Positions 44,101-55,172 of a DNA stretch of 64,000 nt are shown here, in pieces (positions within the stretch are counted from its first letter, which is position 1; each line of letters opens with the position of its first letter). Location of the stretch: contig JAGVSM010001301.1 of assembly GCA_022494885.1 (NCBI GenBank), positions 1 through 64,000 on the forward strand, in the 5' to 3' direction. The notes beneath the pieces were generated by a model, which saw only the letters and a list, made by a program, of their open reading frames with translations, was not told the DNA's origin and made no database searches. Position numbers and translations under genes: made by a program. Source of the DNA: Micrasema longulum (lineage: Eukaryota > Arthropoda > Insecta > Trichoptera > Brachycentridae).

Positions 44101-44392
44101 TAAAATATTTGACCACAAAGTTAATGCTTTAAATATTAATGATATAATAATTATCATTTATGGGGCTTAAGCTTTAATTGATCGCAAAGTTTTATTATTT
44201 TTTAAAACCATATTTTTTTAAAACTGATCTCGATCGTAATGGTGGTTCTTTCTTTAAACTTTTTTTAAGAAAGTATTATAGAAAAAGCCACTTTACACAC
44301 TCAAATCAGCCAACGATAGGTAATTTAATTTTAAAAAATATGTTCTTGAGAAATATTAATAAAAGATATTTAATTTAGTAATTTGTTAATAT
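44101..44392. other. AT-rich, small repeat D scrap
   Basis: Only GCCACTTTACACACTCAAAT (44287) and the following AGCCAACGATAGGT recall repeat D. A TTAATATTAATATT palindrome ends the interval. Confidence 0.35.
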
Positions 44393-44656
44393 TAATATTT
44401 TTTATTAATATTAACAAATTACAACATGGATGGAGAACAACTTAAAGAAGGGAATTGGTAAGTCTAGGCATTTAATGAGCTTATGACCTGTCATTGGCTC
44501 GTTTATGTTGTCACTTTACATACTGTGTAACATTCACCATTCCACCTATGTTTGAACATCCACATTTCTTCCATTTGTTGATTTTGGTGTTGACTTCCGA
44601 GGGGGCGAACTCCAGTATTTTGTCTACAAACATTTAGACAAACTCAAATATTGTAA
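44393..44656 (+). mobile_element. Repeat D copy 6, internally deleted
   Basis: From AACAAATTACAACATGGATG through ATGACCTGTCATTGGC, CACTTTACATACTGTG and CCACATTTCTTCCATTTG, then jumping to the inverted end (GAACTCCAGTATTTTGTCTA, ACTCAAATATTGTA). The interior after GTTGATTTTGGTG is missing. Confidence 0.65.
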
Positions 44657-44699
44657 TAAAACCAACTGGTCCAAGAAGAAGTTTAAAAATTAGAAAATT

Positions 44700-45035
44700 G
44701 CTTTCAGGCGTTGCCTAAAATTTGAAATAATTCAGTCAGATGAATCTCTTCACAACAATAAAGGTCTCAGCTCTTTAACTTCACTAAAATCAACAAATGG
44801 AAAAATTTAAGAAATATGTATGTTCAAACGTTGGCAAAATAGTGAATGTTACACAGTGTGTAAAGTGACCACTCAACCAGCTAATGACAGGTCATGAACC
44901 CTGTAAATGCATATACCTACATATTCCCTTCTTAAAGGTATTCTCTATTCCTGTTGTAATTTTTTGATCTTATTTACCCCAAGGGGTTGAAATCCAGTCT
45001 ACAAACATTTGGATAAACTCAAATATTGTAAAAAT
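44700..45035 (-). mobile_element. Repeat D copy 7
   Basis: GCTTTCAGGCGTTGCCTAAA, TCTCAGCTCTTTAACTTCAC, GTTACACAGTGTGTAAAGTG, CCTGTTGTAATTTTTTG and the end ACTCAAATATTGTA. It lies directly after copy 6. Confidence 0.7.
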
Positions 45036-45239
45036 ATAAATGGTAAAAAATCTTTATATTTATTTATTTATTTTGTAAATTTATTGTATCAAATTAGCAA
45101 ACATATTTAACAACAAGGAATCTATATAAAACTAATTAAAATGACAACGGAGTGTTCTCTGTTTATGATAGTCTCTATCAAACATGGCTCAGCCTGTTCT
45201 AAGATGGAGATTTTTTATCTTGTAGAGCATAAGATATTT

Positions 45240-46050
45240 AGATTTTAATTCATCAATATGGTCACCCTGCTATAATGTTCATGTTTATAATATAGAAAAC
45301 ATTCAACATAAATTTCTACGATATATAAACTACAAACTAAACATTCCAATACAAAATGTGAATTATGACTGCTTAACCTAACAACACTTGCTTAACTATT
45401 AACACTGCTTAACCTAACAACACTTTCTGAAAGAAGAACTATTAATGATCTCATTGTACTGTATAAAATTGTAAACTCTCTTTTTGACGCACCCAAAATA
45501 CTTGAATTGATTAATTTTAGAGTACCTGCTGTCAACACTAGGAGTACTTTATTGTTTCATTGCTCCAGTACTTCTTCCAACCAACAAAACAATTCATTGA
45601 TACCGAGACTGCATAGGTTAGGTAACACTTATGGAACGGCTGCAGACATTCTGTCCAATTCTTTACCATCTTATAAGTCCACAATATCAAGTTTATTTGT
45701 AGCGGCTCGTCAAACTATTATTGACAATTCAATTTCATAAATTAAAAAAAAAATACTTACTTGTATATTTTTATTACCTTATACTTGATTGATTTACAGA
45801 ATTTATTTCATAAGCTTATGTCTTTGCATTTTATGTTTATATGCTTAGGGTTTTTTCTTGCAAACCTTTGTTATTGTTGTTTTTTTTTTTTTTACTTTGT
45901 AAAACTTTTTATCATATCCTTTTTAACTAATTTCACTTTTTTTTATGTATATTCTGTTTATTATTTAGTATGTTAGCATGTATTTCATTTTTATTTTTTG
46001 TAAATGCCTTTTGGGCGTTAATGAACAAAATAAATAAATAAATAAATAAG
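45240..46050 (+). pseudogene. LINE-H-like 3' end (RT C-terminus, 3' UTR)
   Basis: Plus strand in two frames. IENIQHKFLRYINYKLNIP comes first; then, after the small local duplication CTGCTTAACCTAACAACACT, TLSERRTINDLIVLYKIVNS, LFDAPKILELINFRVPAVNT and RLGNTYGTAADILSNSLPS to a stop at 45740. These are the Q..FLR, L..RR...D...LYKI.N, F.VP....R and FN.LP-like blocks of the RT C-terminus. The 3' UTR ends in GAACAAAATAAATAAATAAATAAAT. The catalytic core is absent. Confidence 0.7.
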
Positions 46051-46904
46051 TAGTCCTATACTAATAAAACAATAGCATTTAAAAACTTAAACTACTTAAT
46101 TATTATATTAGTTCTTAAGATATTCTAAAATTTCTAAAATATTGTTGATCTAAGTAATCTCCTAGTGGGTAAAATATTGTCCATGTCCAAGTCTACTAAC
46201 TTTTGGGCAAACTCAATTCTGTTTTTGGAGAAATCAGATAGTTGTATTGCCTTATTATGGCATTTTTCAAACGTATGTCCTTTCTTTTCTATCCTTACCA
46301 GGTGAAATAATTATCCGTCCAATCAGTGCTTGATTTCATATTGATTTCATAATTAAATATTATTATCCTCAAGTCTGGGTATTCTGCAATATAATAATTC
46401 ACAATCACATTGGGCCTTGTGGCCAAATAATAGCATTAATTTTTAAAATATTAAGCTCATTTAATAAACCGACAAACTCAAAATTACTCGTACCTATCCA
46501 AATTTTACGTAAGAGATGAAAGTATTTTAATCCTGAATTTTTTGAACAACCCTGTTAGAAGTTAGGAAACAGGGTTGTCCAAAACAATATTCACTCAAAA
46601 CTGGCTTAGAACAAGCTCAATGTCGAAAACATTTGTCAGTTATGACAGTTCAAAAACATTTTCCGCTCGTCAAGGAACATCATTTAGGGCTGAGAACAAT
46701 ATAATCTTTTTGCACCAACATTAACACTGTAGACTTGACATACTCTAGGAATTTAAGCAAAGATCACAATCGAGGAACATTTTTACCGATTTTAAATTGA
46801 TAAACGTTTATATTTATATTTTATTCATATTTTTTTCCATTATAAATTATGATAAATAATTAAAAGAATGTGACCTCACTGGGATTACCCGTGCCGAGGA
46901 CACT
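46051..46904. other. No gene; possible worn repeat D end
   Basis: CCAAGTCTACTAACTTTTGGGC followed by AAACTCAATTCTG near 46178-46216 recalls the D start, but is too diverged. Otherwise no feature was seen. Confidence 0.3.
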
Positions 46905-47260
46905 TAACAATAAATTATTATTTTTATTTATATTTTTACATTGGAGAATTTAATAAACAGTCATAATTAACAAAATTTTCAGACAGTTTTAAACATTACA
47001 TAATTAATTTATGTACATTTATATTATTTATATTATAATACGCACAATGAAAGCACAAAAACATAACATAAGTTATACATTTGTTGAACAGTTGATTCAA
47101 TATGGGTTTGGGCAAATGAGACAATCTATTTTACTTCTACCTAGCTCCACTATACATTTTTTTATAGCCTTTTTGAACATGACATTGAGATTACAAACGT
47201 CATTTTCCAAATGCAGCTTGGGTAATTACTATTCTTTTATACGGATACAATTCGTGATAT
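46905..47260 (-). pseudogene. Possible LINE 3' end
   Basis: Minus strand: LPKLHLENDVCNLNVMFKKA, then IKKCIVELGRSKIDCLI across frames, similar to the LP..I......FK..LK..L terminus. AT-rich UTR to a TTATTATTTTTATTTATATT tract. Single copy in the window, moderate to low support. Confidence 0.35.
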
Positions 47261-47675
47261 CTTACTAGCGTCCGAAACAAAAAATACTATTAACATATTA
47301 CAACAGAGATGAAAAAAAATATTGTTGAAAAAATATTATGTTTCAAATATGTGTCTAGGTATAAAAATAATTTTGGAAGTGCGGTGGTTTGTTTTTGTGA
47401 GGGTTAAAAAAATAAATAATTCAAAGTGGTTATTTCTGGTGATAACTGCCACCAAGCGGAAGCGATACGGATGGCGGGGCTGTATATTGCGGATACCACC
47501 TGGTTCTAGACATCCTGGACGTTTCCTGCTGATTCTGCGTCGGCAGTTAATATCCCAATATGGAACCATTTTATTTTTTTAAATTTGTATTTATTTATGG
47601 GAAGATTAAGAAATATGGTAAATATAAAATCCAATATTCTCATCCGTAAAACTATAATTTACCCATGATTAAATT
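47261..47675. other. Unrecognised; two overlapping open frames
   Basis: TATTAACATATTACAACAGAG (47287) is a repeat D scrap. Frames on both strands (47322-47582 and 47336-47569) cover a GC-richer patch (47450-47550), but neither product is recognised. Confidence 0.35.
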
Positions 47676-47930
47676 TGTACCTCGGAAGCAGACGGATGCA
47701 AATCCATAATTTGATGAAATGACATTTAGATTTTCGTAACCAGTTTATGATCACGTCCATTGATTTTGAAGAAATGAAACTCTTATAATGAATGAACTAA
47801 TGTGTTAAAATACTGAACACACAAATTAATGTTTTGAATTATTTGAAATAAGTTACAGAAAGCAAAGATTTTTTAGGCTATTGTTGAACATTTGACGACT
47901 GGATTGGCTTCCGTTTGCCTCAGAGGTACA
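47676..47930. mobile_element. MITE-M1 copy 2 (255 bp)
   Basis: Ends TGTACCTCGGAAGCAGACGG and CCGTTTGCCTCAGAGGTACA. It matches 2526-2777 along its whole length. AAATT lies near both flanks and could be a 5-bp target duplication. Confidence 0.75.
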
Positions 47931-48209
47931 GAAATTACTGTTTATCGAAACTTTTTTTTTGTAATGAAGGGGATAATAAAAACATTTTATTTTTACAGAA
48001 CAAACTAGCCAATTAATACTTAAATACACAAAAATATATATTTATTTAATTGTAGAAAGAATGCGATAAGAAATTGACTTTCTCACAGTAATATCACAAA
48101 TAAAATATAATAATGTAGCAGTTTTTATTAAATTTATAAAAAATATAATTAAAATTAACAAAACGATACATACAAAACCAGAGATATTAAAAGGTAAAAT
48201 ACCAAATGA
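47931..48209. other. No recognised feature
   Basis: AT-rich DNA; its last 10 bases are the left flanking duplication of repeat D copy 8. Confidence 0.4.
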
Positions 48210-48513
48210 TTACATACTACAAAAGAGATGAAGAACATTTTAGAGAATATAGAAGTCTAGGGATTTACAGGGCTTATGACCTCATTGGCTGGTTTAAGTG
48301 GTCACTTTACACACTGTGTAAGCTGTTCAAATATGGGCAGACTGGTGAATGTTACAATAACAGGTCATAAGCTCAGTAGATGTCTAGACTTCTATATTAA
48401 CTTATCTTAAATGTTATTCATCTATGATGTTAATATGTTAATATTAACAGGTCCCCAGGGAGTTGAATCTCGTCCTTGTCTACAAAAATTAAAAAAAACG
48501 AAAAAAAATTGAT
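48210..48513 (-). mobile_element. Repeat D copy 8, minimal foldback, 10-bp TSD
   Basis: The left arm (GAGATGAAGAACATTTTAGAG to CACTTTACACACTGTGTAA) meets almost directly its inverted copy (ATGTTACAATAACAGGTCATAAGC to TTAAATGTTATTCATC). Then come TTAACAGGTCCCCAGGGAG and CCTTGTCTACAAAAATT. It is flanked by the perfect direct repeat TACCAAATGA (48200-48209, 48514-48523). At about 304 bp it is the smallest complete D unit here. Confidence 0.75.
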
Positions 48514-48539
48514 TACCAAATGAGTTTCTTAACTCAATG

Positions 48540-48660
48540 TACAATGGTTAAAAACCGAATAAGCTACCTGAAGAAATAAAAGAAATCAAAAGCCGTAATA
48601 TATATTATTTTAAATCAATTAAAAAAATTATGTTCCAGATAAATTGTAATGTTACTTAAA
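48540..48660 (+). pseudogene. LINE RT C-terminal tail fragment
   Basis: Plus strand: NKLPEEIKEIKSRNIYYFKS, then IKKIMFQINCNVT and a stop at about 48657: the YN.LP.EIK......FK..IK..L terminus of non-LTR RTs. The rest of the ORF is missing. Confidence 0.6.
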
Positions 48661-48894
48661 GTTTATGTAAGTTCTTAATATTTTAAGAATTAACGTTATA
48701 AATCATGTATGAATAACTTCAGGATGCGAACCTGGCATAAAAGGATGCAGAAGAGCTGTCAGGAGAGAAAACACCATAATATGCTACCACTGGGGAGCGG
48801 ACGTGGAATGTTTTTTTTCTTGTTTCTTTCTAAGCCTATAAATGCATTGACTAGATTAGGTAATCATTTCCGGTAATTCATTGGAAGGTTTTAA

Positions 48895-49200
48895 ACAACC
48901 ATTATCATCATCATCAGCCGTCTTTTGTGTAATGGTGAAAATAGGCCTCCCCATAAGTTTCCACATCTCCCTATCCTGAGCCAACTGCACCCGTGCACTT
49001 CCTGCAACCCATTTTATGTCATCAGACCACCTTGTCTGAGGCCAACCGACACTTTGTCTGCGTGTTATGGGTCGTCATTTCAAGAATTTTTAGTCTGTCT
49101 ACAGTCTGTGGTTCTGGTCATATGATCAACCCAGCTCCATTTATGATTGGCAACCCGATGGACCACGTCACTGACCTTTGATCGCGCTCTTATCCACGTG
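48895..49200 (-). pseudogene. Endonuclease-RT LINE C-terminal tail
   Basis: Read on the minus strand: DVVHRVANHKWSWVDHMTRT first, then, after a frameshift, RQSVGWPQTRWSDDIKWVAG and SARVQLAQDREMWKLMGRPI to a poly-aspartate ending made by a GAT repeat. It is the well-known (RV...KW.WAGH.AR..D.RW, RSVGRP.TRW.DD......G..W...AQDR..W....EA) tail of insect endonuclease-RT LINEs with a (TGA)n terminus. Only the last 100 or so codons remain. Confidence 0.82.
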
Positions 49201-49857
49201 TTAATTTTTATGTCTCTTAAATAAATACCTAGCGTTAAAAAAAAAAAATATTATTTATAAAACATTTAATACATGAACAAGATATTATACTACCAGGAGT
49301 AATAAAAAAAATCATTAGGGACGGTACATAAAGGGAATTCTTTTTGTGACAGATTGTGGTAATATCAGTTATTACAATCCATAAAAGCAAGATTACGTAA
49401 TAGTAAAAACATAAAACACATTATTATACACTATCTAAATAAATAATATTAATTACTTTCACTTTCAAAATTATCTAAGCAATCTTTTTTTAATTGAAAC
49501 ACTTTTAGGTTTGTTATTCAACTTTTCATTTTTTAGTTTCTCCTTTCCATAGCTGTTCACTGATAATTTGTGTATTTTTATTTCATGAACACAAAAGTTT
49601 CACAGCCTGACAGTACAGGGAGAGCGCAAGTATTAAATAGTTTCATCTTCAAGTAATGTTGGTACACCGGAGACTTCATGATATATTGAATTTAATCAAA
49701 TGATATTTAGATAACCACAAACAGTGAATTTTCAGACGATTAACTATCTTTGGTTTCACACTCATTTGCACCTTATTGTTTGTTAACAAGATTTATTAAC
49801 TGTTTCGTTTTTATATCGAAAATATTAATTATACATGAATTATGGATTAAATATCCA
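49201..49857. other. No recognised feature
   Basis: AT-rich; its last 9 bases (AAATATCCA) are the target duplication of the following SINE. Confidence 0.4.
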
Positions 49858-50131
49858 CCTCGGCCTTGTCGGCCTCGTAGTGTAATGGTCAGCGCGTTAG
49901 CCTGCCTTGCAAAAGGTCTCGAGTTCGATTCCCAACATGGTTGATGTGAACCATTTATTTAAAAGGGTGTTTTCACAATAGAATATTTCATAGTCCCTGG
50001 ACTGGTACCTAAAGCGTAAGACTGATCATCTTACCTTCATATAACTAAAATGATTAAGCTAGGCAGCGATTGGTGTACCAATAAGTGCCCTATGCACCAT
50101 TAGGTGTGGAAAGGGAACGATGATGATGATG
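49858..50131 (+). mobile_element. SINE-A, full-length reference copy
   Basis: The tRNA-like head GTCGGCCTCGTAGTGTAATG has an A box (TAGTGTAATGGTCAGCG) and the B box GAGTTCGATTCCCAACATGG. The body contains AATATTTCATAGTCCCTGG, GTAAGACTGATCATCTTACC and GTGCCCTATGCACCATTAGG, with an ATGATGATGATG tail. Direct repeat AAATATCCA at 49849-49857 and 50132-50140. The ATG/GAT tail resembles the (TGA)n end of the endonuclease-RT LINE at 48895, which may be its mobilising partner (inference). Confidence 0.9.
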
Positions 50132-50140
50132 AAATATCCA

Positions 50141-51848
50141 TCTTAGAATAAACATTTTTAAGAAGGCGCGGCGGGTTCTCTTCTTGATTGTTTTAAGTCT
50201 ATGTTCCGCTTAACGATTCTAGTTTTGTATATAGACGCGTTGCAAGGATTCGCCATTTTAGGAGAACCCGTTTTAAAAAAAAGCTTTCAGTACTGTTATT
50301 TAACGTACGTTTTATAATAATATTTCCTTTTTTACCCAGGTTCTTCTAAAATGGCGGCTTTGGAAGCGTTTTCGTTGCATCTTGCGTGGAGTTTATATCC
50401 TTTATGATGGGGGCGGTTTTGAATGATGCGGGAAGATTTAATATAATATCCCTGAAATTTAACATCCAGCCTGAATCACTGTCGCCCATAATCACCGATC
50501 GTTGAGGCTAATTACGGTCGAGTGAAGTAAACGAAGCACATTAACCGAGCGTCATAACGGTCGAATTGGGTTAAACGTCGTACAAACGTTCTTGGTGAAT
50601 TTCAAAACATTGTAACCTTGGTTACCTGATATGTGATCTTACAACTATTTTAAACAATTACGTCATCAACATAATACCTCTTTCCATATTCGATAGTGCA
50701 TAGAACACCGTACTGGTAAACCAAATATAGTTGTATTTAATCAATTGTTTCATGAATTAAGGTGATCAGTCTTACCAGTCCTGGTACAATTAAACATTGC
50801 AGTTAATAAAAACATAAAAATCAGTATAAATATCAACTATGAAAAAATTTTTTTTTTAACTATTATCAAAATAATATTTATCTGTATTTTTTTTAACGAG
50901 TCGAGAGAATATGTTTTTTCAATATTATCACAAAAACACTTACCTCTAAATTACTATTTTTTCAAATTCAATTACGACGAAATTTTAATGATTAATCGAG
51001 GCCTGGAGGGCCGATTACCTGAGTCCTGAAGGGCCAAATTTTATAACATGTAAGAATCGGCGACGGCCGACTGTTGCATGCTTGTATATTTATTTATTTT
51101 TCAAGTGGAACGATACAGATTGGCCCAATCCAAGACTGTTTTTTTTTTGTTTTGGCATTGTATTGAGTAATATACAGAAAACTATGATAGGCCTATAACT
51201 TTTATTTATTTATAAATTTTGTATTTTTTGTAGTAACGGCTGTTGTTTTGTTTTTAATAAAAAAAAATTACACATCTGTGCTTATTGTATGAAACTGGTG
51301 TGTTTGCATGAAAATCTTTTTTTGTTTCCTTTATATTTAAAATGATTATATCTATATACTATTTATCTATGGCTAGGTTAAATGCACAGCGTGCCGTTTA
51401 TATTAATAAATTAATATGATGTGCTCCGCATACCATTTAATTATTTTCTTTTTTAAAAAGCGAAAAGGTTTTTCTTTTTGTAAAATCGTAATTTGTTCAG
51501 GGGAAAGTTATAGGTATGTATTTAAGAGAAGATAAAGCTTTGGAGTTGCTATGCGCTATCTGTCAAAAAACTTTATCATGGAGCAAACAGGCTTTGGAAG
51601 GTTCTGGAATATTGATGGGGTTTTGGAAGAATTTGTTCAATTGAAAAGATAAAAAATAATGCTGATAAAGCATGTGATCAATTTTTATAGTAACAATTTA
51701 TCTGATTTTGTAAACTACATCCACGGCTTGAGTTGTAGACATAATATTCTAGTGTATTGTAAACATGTTTACACTAAACTTACATATTAATATGATTTAT
51801 TAAATTAATCTAAATTTGTTGCTACATATTGGTAAAACATTATTGAGA
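50141..51848. other. No gene recognised
   Basis: About 1.7 kb of mixed, partly unique-looking DNA (GC-richer at 50340-50600) without an open frame of note or shared repeats. Confidence 0.45.
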
Positions 51849-51922
51849 ATAGATTATGGATGTCTAGGCATTTACGCGGCCTATGACCTGTTATTGCCTG
51901 GTGTATGTGGCCACTTTACATA
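51849..51922 (+). mobile_element. Repeat D fragment
   Basis: GGATGTCTAGGCATTTACGC, CCTATGACCTGTTATTG and GGCCACTTTACATA match D. It is cut exactly where the SINE-A tail begins. Confidence 0.65.
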
Positions 51923-52165
51923 TTTCATCATCATCATTCCCTTTCCCCACCTAATGGTGCATAGGGCACTGTATTGGTGCACCAATCACAGCGTATCTTG
52001 ATCATTTTTGTTACATAAAGGTAAAGCGATCAGTCTTACGCTTCAGGTACCAGTCTAGGGACTTTAAAATATACTAGTTTAAAAACACGTTTTTAAATAA
52101 TATTTCATATCAACCATGTCGGGAATCGAACCCGAGACCTCTTGCACGGTAGGCGAATGCGATGA
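51923..52165 (-). mobile_element. SINE-A copy, reversed
   Basis: Begins CATCATCATTCCCTTTCCCC and ends in the reversed head (CGGGAATCGAACCCGAGACC, then GCACGGTAGGCGAATGCGAT). Its B box is intact. It lies against, and probably inserted in, a repeat D. Confidence 0.85.
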
Positions 52166-53159
52166 CTATTTTGTTTCGTAAGTTCGTTCGTTCGCCATAT
52201 ATTCATTTCATTCTAACGCAATCAAAACTATATTTCGCTCTCGTTTCCTCCCACACGAAACAAATTAGTTATAGCATCAGACCACATACTCTCCGATCAG
52301 CACTGGTACCGGTCGACCGACACGACACAGCTAACGACATTCATCGTAAATTCAATTCGCGTTCATTTAACACGGCTAGATTTTATTTAGCATTGTCTAC
52401 GTCTCTCTTTTATTATTGTCGTAGTAAATTGATTTATAAATTTAGTAAATAAAACTCCACAAAATATCTTGGTGAATCTTTTATTTAATACACGCAACCT
52501 TTTAACAAAACTTCTGCTAAGTCTGTATTCATTCTTTCTGCGAAAGCAGTTCACTACGCCATGTAAATTATTATGGCTTAACATAGGCACAGCCTTACAA
52601 ACCATTATTTTTCCATGGCTATAATATGTAAAATGTAATGTAATTTAATGCAAAAACAACCCAATAATCAGGTGAATAAACCTACCAAGAAAAGAAGACG
52701 ACACAAAGAACTACTACAAAAAATACATAATCCCTATTTTTTCGACATTTCCCTTAAAATATTTTTCTATTCGCTTAAGTTATCTCTCGAGTGTTTTACA
52801 TGCATTTAAATAACTTGCAAAAATGCAGAGGTTGGTTTTATAATAAATAATCAAAGTCGTGTAAGAAACATTTGTGCATGAGGTCAACGACACTAAAGTT
52901 TAGACAACACAACATCATTTGACAACATGAATTTATTATTTAAGGGTGGAGACTTTATTTTCTTCGTCTGTTGCTAATCCACAAATGGATTAAAGTTTTT
53001 TTATAGGAATTAGTTTTACGAAAACAAAATAGAAATGTTTTTTGTCAATTCTTTCAATCCCAAGCTATTTCACTTCACGAAAATAAACGGATGTTTTTTT
53101 CAATTTAAAAAAATATATATCCGTTCAAACTTTGTTACGATTTACATAAATATTTCAAT
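52166..53159. other. Unrecognised, open frame of 96 codons
   Basis: The frame 52162-52452 starts inside the adjacent SINE and continues into unique-looking, moderately GC-rich DNA (52190-52400). The product is not recognised. No other feature was seen. Confidence 0.35.
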
Positions 53160-53300
53160 TTTCGGACCATTTTCAATTAGTTGTATATAACCTAATAGTA
53201 GAAAATAGGAATCAAGTTGTGATAAGGAGAGGTTCAAACCTCGGACTTCTGATCCGTAAGCTCGCGTAAAAGAGTTATTTAAAACTCGTTGAATTGTTTT
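53160..53300 (-). mobile_element. SINE-B copy 6, rearranged
   Basis: The reversed body (CCATTTTCAATTAGTTGTAT, TAGTAGAAAATAGGAATCAAG) and the reversed B-box part (GGTTCAAACCTCGGACTTC, TGATCCGTAAGC) end at 53265. A plus-strand SINE-B body piece (GAGTTATTTAAAACTCGTTG) follows at 53273, so two parts lie in opposite orientation. Confidence 0.6.
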
Positions 53301-53394
53301 AAATCGCATTTAAAGCATTTTGGCTAGGGTTTTCCTGGTACTCCCCTCCGGAACTCACGGATAAAAAAATAAATACAATCAGTAGAGAGCAATT

Positions 53395-53830
53395 AAAATG
53401 ATTGACAAACACAAAAGAGCGTGTTAACTTGGGCACCCTGACGAATCCGCAATAGTGGCACACTTTATAGACACCGGATATTTTTTCGCCTTCGAACCAA
53501 CTTTTTTACATAAACCAGGTAATGACAGTGCACGAATAATAAAAGAGACAATTAAAATACACAGACACCCAAATATTATAAACAAAGACGACGGGCTTAA
53601 ATTAAACTCAACATGGCTCCCAAAACTACATACTACAAAAACAAATAGAAATGAGCTTACTGCCGACTGCGACACGGTACAAATTGCTAGTACATAAACA
53701 CATTTTTTTTTCTACAAAACACACAGTTTACCATGAAGATAGTTGCCGAAATGTCGAGACAAATCCAATACACACGGTATCACCTAAAAAAGGAACACAT
53801 TAATAGCAGTGACGTGAAAACCTTCGCATA
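53395..53830 (+). pseudogene. Penelope-like element: GIY-YIG-region fragment
   Basis: The plus-strand frame to 53697 reads ESAIVAHFIDTGYFFAFEPT, then FLHKPGNDSARIIKETIKIH, RHPNIINKDDGLKLNSTWLP and LHTTKTN. This is the (S.IAEH....HHF.F....IL.....Y..RI.RE.IEI......N.DDG..LS..W) C-terminal part of the endonuclease domain of Penelope-like retroelements. The following sequence has AAGATAGTTGCCGAAATGTC, then GAGACAAATCC, like the (GAAGAT....CGAAA..TCG) ending of that class. The RT part is absent and a stop interrupts the upstream frame. Confidence 0.75.
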
Positions 53831-53964
53831 CATTGTTTGATTCCAAAAGGAATAATTTTGCTTCATTATTTAAAAATAATGTTCTAAGGTTTTATAGAAT
53901 GCGATTAATTGCAGTCTATTAAATCATAATATAATACCCTACAAGAGGTCGACGAGTTTGTAAT

Positions 53965-54050
53965 CCGTTCAGTTGTGGTAGAGCGGAGATTGAACCTCGC
54001 GCCTCTAATCTTAAGTTCCCAACATTACCACGGAGTCAAAACACGACTCT
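53965..54050 (-). mobile_element. SINE-B-like tRNA head, reversed
   Basis: GGTAGAGCGGAGATTGAACC, then TCGCGCCTCTAATCTTAAG and CCACGGAGTC is the complement of a degraded SINE-B head (B box with substitutions). No body is attached. Confidence 0.5.
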
Positions 54051-54915
54051 GATATCAATCACAATGTATTTGATAACATATTAACATTTTTTTTTACTTT
54101 TCTTAAAATTGCGTGCAGATTTCTCAAATTCAGTGTACAAAGGCATGTGCCTTGCGTCTACCCTCTTAAACGGAATGTCTCAGCTCAGTGTAATATATAT
54201 TCTGTGATATGACAGTTCAAATAAAGTGCTTTATCAAAGGGAATCCCAACAACATTTCAGAATTAATTTACATTTTGTTTACGGTTAAGGCCAGACATGT
54301 GTGCCCTACGCTTAAACAAATGCACCCATCATTTACATACATTGGGGGTGGTTTTATGTGTTTATATATTGTGTACAGAAAACCTTGTTAAGGTTATTGT
54401 TTGTGTGTCGTCGCATATGTGCCGCGTGTTGCAGAGTGTGAAGTAAAATAGTTAAGTGATATATAATTATATCACACACTCTTCACGTCGTTCTATCGAT
54501 AATAAAGATATATTCGGGAGCGGGAGACACAATTTCATGCGACACACGCGCGAACAGAAGTTTCTAGTACGCCAGTCAGTAGCTCTTTGATTATAATCGG
54601 GGGCGCCTCTTTGGACCGCGATGTGAGCATAAACTAATGTTTTTTTCATGTTTTTAGCAATTAGATTTATAATATTATCATTTTTAATTTCAACTGTAAA
54701 TAATTTAAGCAATTGCCTGAATATTCAATTTTTCTAAATTAATATCTATTATTTTTGGAATGTGTGTTGACCACACAGCACCGTAACGTGTGGATGTTTT
54801 TAGCACTAAGAAAAGGATAAATGTTTTCTGGTAAATTTCTTTGCAAATGTAGTCAAACTATCAACGTTGAAACCAAAAAAAGAATGTATTGTAACATACG
54901 TTTCTTTATTTCCAG
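54051..54915. other. Intronic region upstream of the receptor exon
   Basis: Immediately upstream of the receptor exon on the plus strand, hence inferred intron. No other coding segment of the receptor (TM1-TM2) was found here. Short frames at 54209-54391 and 54467-54712 have no family features. The final bases form the pyrimidine tract and AG acceptor (54899-54915). Confidence 0.55.
54899..54915 (+). promoter_or_regulatory. Splice acceptor of the receptor exon
   Basis: A pyrimidine-rich CGTTTCTTTATTTCCAG sits directly before the first receptor codons. Using it avoids the in-frame upstream sequence, which has no receptor character. Confidence 0.75.
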
Positions 54916-55172
54916 CATGGGTGCTAGGAGGAGCAATCTGCAAGATGGTTTCCTACCTCCAGGGTGTTTCCGTGTCGGCTTCCGTCAACACGTTGATGGC
55001 CATCAGCCTGGAGCGCTGCAAGGCCATCAGTGCCCCTATGGCTGGCCCCATGAGCAGCCGCTCGTGCCGCCTGGTGGTGGCGCTCATCTGGGCCTTCGCT
55101 CTCAGCATCAACATGCCATGGATCGTGGTCTTCACGCTGGAGCCCATCGGCATCACGGGAAGCAAGGCGCAG
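54916..55172 (+). CDS. Class A peptide-type GPCR, internal exon (TM3-TM4)
   Basis: An 85-codon internal exon of a rhodopsin-family receptor at the cell surface, which would bind a peptide ligand and signal through G proteins. Exon residues: WVLGG (EL1), C8 (the conserved TM3 disulfide cysteine), TM3 to E32-R33-C34, which stands in for the D/E-R-Y motif with the arginine exactly 25 after C8; IL2 with P40; TM4 with W58 and P67; then the start of EL2. The acceptor is TTTCTTTATTTCCAG (AG at 54914-54915) and the donor CAG|GTAAAC at 55173. It enters in phase 1 (two bases complete a split codon) and leaves in phase 0. GC content is far above the flanks. YLQGVSVSASV.TL.AISLERC recalls insect cholecystokinin-, SIFamide- and allatotropin-like receptors; the subfamily cannot be fixed. 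Partial; other exons are not seen. Confidence 0.88.

Noticed and set aside
53455..53697. Host gene encoding an 80-residue protein
   Set aside because: The residues fit the endonuclease end of a Penelope-like element instead, with an upstream stop.
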